DNA from: DAOTWP01 sp034435675
Lineage (GTDB): Bacteria; Chloroflexota; Anaerolineae; Aggregatilineales; Phototrophicaceae
Reading direction: 5' to 3'
DNA: 64,000 bases
NCBI GenBank assembly: GCA_034435675.1
Contig: DAOTWP010000096.1
Location: forward strand, 25,812 to 89,811
Each line of letters begins with the position of its first letter. The first letter of the stretch is position 1. Positions 60,301 through 64,000 of the stretch are shown here, in pieces. Position numbers and translations under genes: made by a program. A model generated the notes under the pieces. It was not told the DNA's origin. It did not search any database and was given only the letters and a program-made list of their open reading frames with translations.

Positions 60301-61552
60301 CGTCGCGGTATACCTGAATCAGGGTGAACAGGAAGTGCGGCTTGCGCGCCAGGTGGAACAGGTGTTCGCTACCCAGCGGCAGCAGCGGCGCTGGCAAAAT
60401 CCGGCTGAGCAGCGCCTGCGCAGGCATGGCGGGGATATAGGTACTGATGAGTTCGCGGATATGCTGCTCGTCCATCTCTTCCATCAGAATGGTCGGCAGA
60501 TCCAGCTTGAGCAGTGCATAGGTATCCACGCGGCTGCTCATGTACAGGTGTTTGGGCGCGGCGGCACTGTGCAGCCACTGACGCAGCAGCTCAAGTTTTC
60601 GCGGCGCAGACCAGTACAGCACGTCCAGCCCGTCGAAATACAGCGCAAAATCGCTGATCGGACGCTGCGGCAGTTCTTCCTGCCAGTGCTGGCGGATAAA
60701 CTCCTCCAGCGGCTGCCCGTCACCCCAGCGCGCCAGGTCAATCACGGCGGGCAGCAGATGCTGTTCGGCGTCGGACAGGCAGGCGTGCGCCGCTTCCAGC
60801 GCCATCCGGTACAGCACGGTTGTCTTGCCGCAGCCGGGTTCACCTACCAGCAGGAAAGCAGGATATTTGCTAAATGCCTCCTGAATGCCGCTGAGCTGTA
60901 CAGTATGCTTTTTATAGGAAGCGTTGGTATCAATCAGGTGTGCGGTGATGCCTTGCAGCAGGATAAAGGCATCGCGCTGCTGCCAGATGTCTTCGCCCAT
61001 TGGTTTGTGCGCGGGCACTGGCAGATCAACATCTTCTTCCGGTTCGGTGTATTCGCGCACGGCGCGGTAGGTTTCCAACCGGGCAATCAGCCGTGTGAGA
61101 TAGCGCTGTTCCGGCGGCGGCGGCGTGCGCCCACCCCCCAGTTTGCGTTCGCGCAGCACTGCAAGCAGTTGAGCCAGTTTTTGCTGGTAAACCTGAGGAT
61201 CACGCCAGCCGCTGAAATCAATAAACTGGCTGCGTTCAATCTCAATCGGCACTTCGCTGGGCTGAATCGGGGCAAGCAGAATCGGGTAGATGAGCAGCTC
61301 CAGACGGTCCGCTCGTGCCAGCTCCCGCGTGCAGTAACGCGATTCCAGATAAGCCGGCGATAGGACAGCAATCAGCGCCTTGCAGCTATCAACGCCACGC
61401 TGCAACGCACGGGGCCAGTCTTCACCCGGCTTGATATCGAGCCGATCCATCCACAGGTCAATCCCCGAGTTTTTCAGATCGGTGGCGAGCCTGAGCGCAA
61501 AGTCTGCTTCCAGGTTGCGATAGCTCAAAAAAACATGCGTCGCTTTTGTCAC
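57371..61552 (-). CDS. TIR - NACHT-type ATPase - HEAT-repeat giant protein
   Basis: A 1393-residue protein. Residues ~1-145 form a TIR domain (HVFLSYRNLEADFALRLATD, LWMDRLDIKPGEDW, VLSPAYLESRYCTRELARAD with the likely catalytic Glu). A STAND/NACHT-like ATPase follows: Walker A LLVGEPGCGKTTVLYRMALE (~237) and Walker B LYFDGLDVLYW (~304), then a winged-helix/helical region. From ~637 to ~900 runs a HEAT array (VPALIGALRDTQVDVRAAAI). A polar linker (~905-960, KPEQRDPSEGSASKAKGR) separates a second HEAT array to the C-terminus (AVPALIQCLGDHST, VEALITALNDQDEFVRQRVA). The layout fits Avs/bNACHT-like sensors: HEAT solenoid detects a ligand, NACHT oligomerises, TIR degrades NAD+. Defence role inferred; no experiment known to me. 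Confidence 0.85.
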   Translation of the reverse strand: MTKATHVFLSYRNLEADFALRLATDLKNSGIDLWMDRLDIKPGEDWPRALQRGVDSCKALIAVLSPAYLESRYCTRELARADRLELLIYPILLAPIQPSEVPIEIERSQFIDFSGWRDPQVYQQKLAQLLAVLRERKLGGGRTPPPPEQRYLTRLIARLETYRAVREYTEPEEDVDLPVPAHKPMGEDIWQQRDAFILLQGITAHLIDTNASYKKHTVQLSGIQEAFSKYPAFLLVGEPGCGKTTVLYRMALEAAHACLSDAEQHLLPAVIDLARWGDGQPLEEFIRQHWQEELPQRPISDFALYFDGLDVLYWSAPRKLELLRQWLHSAAAPKHLYMSSRVDTYALLKLDLPTILMEEMDEQHIRELISTYIPAMPAQALLSRILPAPLLPLGSEHLFHLARKPHFLFTLIQVYRDAAGLHPETSGAVLREVVARLWQWAGALEGADWLTMEDMEGDFASLALMTLEPDAPDLISREFALEHLGDARVLEAGLRTRFMDVLDGHVQFYHPVLRAYFAAVGLHPERLLSVVPYPEFDPEGSLILDDWYAVVLYHVGLLDAPDATLLLLGDYNPFLAVRCIIDGVQVEPETHSHLLVLLANAVSTSMPEGRLEAARLLLAIQESDLPEKEIAQLVLDVLRFGPWEQRMAAVDLLSALELPELPALEDYLRGDYTDVRENVALALHQIGVKALPLFEHMLRHENQHTRRAVLRSLGELRDRAAAPLLIREIEREPDSLLLRDAVDALGWIRDPATLPQLVRLLYDANWRVRRAAQHALLAFEAHALPAVLETLKASDAEARRLAVEMLGDLGGQDAVPALIGALRDTQVDVRAAAIRALGRVGAYQAEAELVECLEDTTKPRFSKNRICDLAAEVLAQIGSPVEPQTSKPAPDVEDPQTMPLPITGGGEIMINAKKPEQRDPSEGSASKAKGRLQSVTGGDPAVKQRLAALRRKISSDQWLDRQQSVQALGDLGPDAMPILFPCIKDTQVQVRMATVTALEKIRTPAAVMALLRMLFDSDAVVYDAAGEALARIGKVAVPGLLKVLQTQQPAARGVAVETLGKIGDAAAVPALIQCLGDHSTPWLAGQPINQMAALALRMIGTEHALQAVKIWQTEGRVPDKHELLLNDEDTKPVPGTPKPTPYPTVLGQILRRLRQKTIKGTDREEAARALREYAKAQRGRRDPALVEELVRLLGDEDWFVRSAGAEALGWLRDAQSIGPLIKTLNDPAWTVRIAVIYALAELKDTQIAPYILPCLQDEQSQVREVAAEALGVLGNQQTVEALITALNDQDEFVRQRVAQALGLLRSPLATPALLHALEDRHKGVRWNAVVALGRIAPPEAVPALIRRLNDEDRPTIEDVPICEVAALALEVIGTQAAVQALAAWRRDAAGSRA

Positions 61553-61816
61553 AAAGCTGTACTTTCCTCTGGCGACTTATTTTTAGTTTATTATAAGTAT
61601 ATTTCGCGTTTGGTCAAATCATTTGTAATCCTTACCTGTTGCTGAAAGCTAATATTTATATTCTTGGGCATAGTACAAAAATGCTTCCAGTTATTGTATG
61701 TAATATACATGTTCAAACATAATCCTAACCGCACTGCTTACAATGCCATGCGCCCATCATCCATAATTTGATGCTACAATCAGCGCAGTATGTCACAAAA
61801 CGCAACAGAGGCTTTT
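61553..61816. promoter_or_regulatory. A/T-rich divergent promoter region of TIR-NACHT and parAB
   Basis: This 264-base gap is clearly more A/T-rich than its surroundings. It contains TACAAT (61775-61780), a candidate -10 for parA, and ATGTA-ATA-TACAT (61698-61710), a perfect short palindrome that could be an operator or partition site. No canonical parS (TGTTTCACGTGAAACA type) is visible. Confidence 0.45.
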
Positions 61817-62626
61817 ATGAAAATTATCACCCTGCTCAATGAGAAAGGCGGTGTGGGCAAAACCACGCTCGCCGTGCATCTCGCTGCCGGGCTGGCGATC
61901 AAAGGCTGGCGGGTGCTGCTGGTGGATGCCGACGCACAAGGGCACGCCACGATTTCGCTGGGACTGCGCGAAGAACCTGGTTTGTATGACCTGTTGGTTC
62001 GGGAAGCAAAATTTCAGGATGTGCTGCGTGTGGTGCCACCGCAGCAGTATCAACTGCCAGATCAGCCGCCGCGCGGGCACTTGATTGTGCTGCCCGGCAA
62101 CAAAGAAACGCGGCACATTGCCACGTCAATCAGCGATGCGATGGCGGTGCTGCGCCGTTTCCGCCAGTTGGATCGCCTGATTGATGTGGTGGTTTTTGAC
62201 ACCTCCCCTACCCCATCGCTGCTGCACGGGTCGATTTATCTGGCGACCAACGGCATCATCTATCCGACCAAGTGCGAATTCCTCAGTTTTGACGGGCTGG
62301 CGAAAAGTCTGGGACGGCGCGAGGAAACACAACCGCTGCGCGACCAGTGGCATCTGGGCGATCTCGAAGTGCTGGGCATCGTGCCGACGATGTTCCGCAA
62401 TCAAACGCTGGAACACGAAGAAAACCTGCGCAAACTGCGTGAACGTTTTGGCGACCTCGTCTGGGATCCGATCATTCAACGGACAATCTGGGCAGAAGCC
62501 GCCGCCATGCGCCAGCCGGTGTTTAGTTTTGCGCCGGAAAGCAAGGCGTCAGCAGAAGCCTGGTATCTGGTAGATCGAGTAGAAGGAGCATTACACACAT
62601 GGCGCGCCGGCGACGTGAGCAGCTAA
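61817..62626 (+). CDS. parA: ParA family partition ATPase
   Basis: The start is ATG at 61817 (MKIITLLNEKGGVGKTTLAV) because AGAGG lies just upstream; a longer frame from 61790 is less supported. 269 residues. The deviant Walker A KGGVGKTT with the signature Lys, LLVDADAQGHATISL and VVFDTSPTPSLLHGS are standard ParA/Soj motifs. It binds ATP and non-specific DNA and moves cargo bound by its ParB partner. Lacking an N-terminal helix-turn-helix, it is of the short (chromosomal or type Ib) class. Its 3' end overlaps parB by 28 bases, so the two are co-expressed. The cargo (chromosome, plasmid or other) is not evident. Confidence 0.93.
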   Translation: MKIITLLNEKGGVGKTTLAVHLAAGLAIKGWRVLLVDADAQGHATISLGLREEPGLYDLLVREAKFQDVLRVVPPQQYQLPDQPPRGHLIVLPGNKETRHIATSISDAMAVLRRFRQLDRLIDVVVFDTSPTPSLLHGSIYLATNGIIYPTKCEFLSFDGLAKSLGRREETQPLRDQWHLGDLEVLGIVPTMFRNQTLEHEENLRKLRERFGDLVWDPIIQRTIWAEAAAMRQPVFSFAPESKASAEAWYLVDRVEGALHTWRAGDVSS

Positions 62627-63885
62627 ACCACCAGCCAGATGTGTTCAACCGGGGTGAAGGGGAAGCCACTGTTTTTCCTTCCATTCAGCAGGCAGATGCC
62701 GCTACCTATGGCTTGCCCGTTGAGCTGGCAAAGGCGGATCAACTGCGCAAGGTTGCTGAAGCAGTAGACATCTTCAGCATTCAGCCCGACCCAACCCAAC
62801 CGCGCCGCGCCCTGCCGTCAGGCATACGGGCAAAATGGGACAACACACCCGAAGATCTGGCGCGTGTATTTGACGAGTGGATCAACACGGTTTATCACGA
62901 GCGGGGCGAGGAATATGCCCATGCCCTGATTACCGCGATGCTGCTTGGTGAGCAGAGTCAGCGGCTCAGCGCCGATGCTGAGTCGGAAAACCCGGCGGAT
63001 GAATATCAACCTGCGGCACTGGAAGCGACACTGCTGGAAATCGTGGAATTGGCGGCGTCGATCCGGCGCGATGGGCTGCTCAACCCGATAACGGTCGTGC
63101 CGCGTGGTGATCGTTACCAGCTCGAAACTGGCGAACGCCGCTGGCTGGCAACACACCTGCTGTATGCGTGGGCAACAACCTACGCACCGGCAGAGGCGGA
63201 GAATTATCGCAAGATCTTTGCTGTCGTAGTCAATTCGGTGGATGTGTGGCGGCAGGCAAGCGAGAATAACGCCCGCGCTAACCTCAACGCGATCAGCAAA
63301 GCGCGGCAGTTCGCCATTTTGCTGATGGACATTTTGCAGCAAGAACGCGGCACGGTATTCCGCCCCTTTGATGCGCTGGTGCCCGACGGGGCGTGTGACC
63401 GCGCGTATTATGCGCAGGTATCGTCCGGTGAAGACTTCCGCATTCCGCGGCACAAAGGTGAACAACTGCTCAATGCGATGGGTTTCAAAAATGGCAAGCA
63501 GCTCAAACAGCACCGGGCGCTGCTGCGCCTGCCAGATTTCGTCTGGCTTGTGGCGGATGACCTGAACTGGACCGAAGGTAAGCTGCGCCTGTTTACGCTG
63601 ATGCCCCCGGATGACGCCGTGCGCGCCGCCTGTCATCAGGCGCGTGTCGAAGGCTATAAAGGACCATTTGACCCTCTTTGCGCAGAGTCCATCAAAAAAT
63701 CCGCGCCTAAAACCCAGCACCATCCACACCGATTGACGCGCTTCAACCGCAGTGCCAACGACCTGATGCGCCTGTCGGCTGACGACATCACGCGGTACGA
63801 TACCGAGCAGCGCGCCGAACTGCGCAACCTGATCCGGCAGCTTGAGATGTGGATGCAGGATATGAAAAAAGGGCTGGGGATATGA
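62599..63885 (+). CDS. parB: ParB-like partition protein with insertion in the N-terminal domain
   Basis: A 428-residue protein starting within the 3' end of parA. The N-terminal ParB/CTPase domain is visible as FSIQPDPTQPRRALPSG, then LLNPITVVPRGDRYQLETGE, RRWLATHLL and ENNARANLNAISKARQF (the E-N-x-x-R motif). Between QPRR and LLNPI lie ~85 residues where standard ParB has only ~30, so an insertion is present. A helix-turn-helix DNA-binding region follows (ALLRLPDFVWLVADDLNWTE). The C-terminal region (LRNLIRQLEMWMQDMKKGLG) could dimerise. It should bind a parS-like site and CTP; no parS was recognised here. Partner of parA. Confidence 0.88.
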   Translation: MARRRREQLNHQPDVFNRGEGEATVFPSIQQADAATYGLPVELAKADQLRKVAEAVDIFSIQPDPTQPRRALPSGIRAKWDNTPEDLARVFDEWINTVYHERGEEYAHALITAMLLGEQSQRLSADAESENPADEYQPAALEATLLEIVELAASIRRDGLLNPITVVPRGDRYQLETGERRWLATHLLYAWATTYAPAEAENYRKIFAVVVNSVDVWRQASENNARANLNAISKARQFAILLMDILQQERGTVFRPFDALVPDGACDRAYYAQVSSGEDFRIPRHKGEQLLNAMGFKNGKQLKQHRALLRLPDFVWLVADDLNWTEGKLRLFTLMPPDDAVRAACHQARVEGYKGPFDPLCAESIKKSAPKTQHHPHRLTRFNRSANDLMRLSADDITRYDTEQRAELRNLIRQLEMWMQDMKKGLGI

Positions 63886-63914
63886 GCTGCTCATAGGCAT
63901 CAAGATAAGGACAA

Positions 63915-63972
63915 GCAGGGCATGATCTGGGAGAATAGTTGTGCCAACAAGATTCACCGGAGGATGCCCTGC
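63915..63972. repeat. 9-base inverted repeat near the right edge
   Basis: GCAGGGCAT (63915-63923) and ATGCCCTGC (63964-63972) form an inverted repeat ~40 bases apart, just before a possible start codon. It may be part of a mobile-element end or a regulatory hairpin; the window ends too soon to tell. Confidence 0.35.
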
Positions 63973-64000
63973 ATGACATCTAAAACAGTACCTGAACTGT
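63973..64000 (+). CDS. Possible start of a further gene (truncated by window)
   Basis: ATG at 63973 follows GGAGG at 8-base spacing and reads MTSKTVPEL to the end of the window. It is too short to identify. A transposase is possible given the neighbouring inverted repeat, but that is speculation. Confidence 0.25.

Noticed and set aside
59891..61363. 490-codon plus-strand frame opposite the TIR-NACHT gene
   Set aside because: Antisense shadow of the conserved HEAT/NACHT coding frame.
61553..61816. Canonical parS site upstream of parA
   Set aside because: No match to the TGTTTCACGTGAAACA pattern on reading; only a short ATGTA/TACAT palindrome is present.

Overview
The window looks like a chromosomal segment of a GC-rich member of the Chloroflexota, probably Anaerolineae-like. 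That placement is inferred from gene content: an AfsR/SARP-type giant regulator, a Uma2-family protein, many secreted proteins with bacterial SH3 domains, PA14/SH3 and CAP-domain exoproteins, CUT1 sugar transporter genes without their own ATPase, HEAT-repeat proteins, IS200/IS605 elements, and G/C-rich palindromic intergenic repeats. No rRNA, tRNA or CRISPR array was recognised.

Layout. 1-2762: end of a polysaccharide flippase gene, a nuclease-like hypothetical, a Uma2 protein, two palindromic repeat blocks and a small ParB-fold protein. 3081-6491: a 1136-residue BTAD/NB-ARC/TPR regulator. 6608-18422: a minus-strand surface-glycan locus (aminotransferase, acetyltransferase, four GT4 and two GT2 glycosyltransferases, a polymerase/ligase-like membrane protein, a flippase). 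19101-21416: a secreted Asp-rich DUF5666-like protein and a HEAT-repeat protein. 21683-25624: a sugar ABC importer (binding protein and two permeases). 25754-30289: a secretome block (GH25 lysozyme-SH3, PA14-SH3, CAP). 30404-36521: an AviRa-like rRNA methyltransferase, a cytochrome P450, and two paralogous phosphodiester glycosidases separated by an IS200/IS605 element. 36631-39189: a P-type ATPase. 39711-43464: a MoxR ATPase / unknown / metallopeptidase-VWA operon. 43881-52271: housekeeping and accessory enzymes (GNAT, SDR, SH3 protein, MMPL transporter, nitroreductase, STAS-like protein, TetR, serine hydrolase). 52465-54295: a second, diverged IS200/IS605 copy. 54395-61552: two TIR-domain genes (TIR-coiled coil-FGE/lectin and TIR-NACHT-HEAT) with a solo tnpB element between them. 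61817-63885: a ParA/ParB pair divergent from the TIR genes. The last bases may begin another gene.

Working together: the glycan cluster should build and export a surface polysaccharide. The importer and exoenzymes suggest a heterotroph feeding on carbohydrates and cell-wall material. The right-hand 10 kb looks like a conflict/defence island; the TIR pair is the best candidate here for a little-described system. Two IS-encoded TnpB proteins have a glycine where the RuvC-II glutamate is expected, while the solo TnpB keeps it; this is the sharpest sequence-level oddity. All functional calls were made by reading the translations, without database searches.
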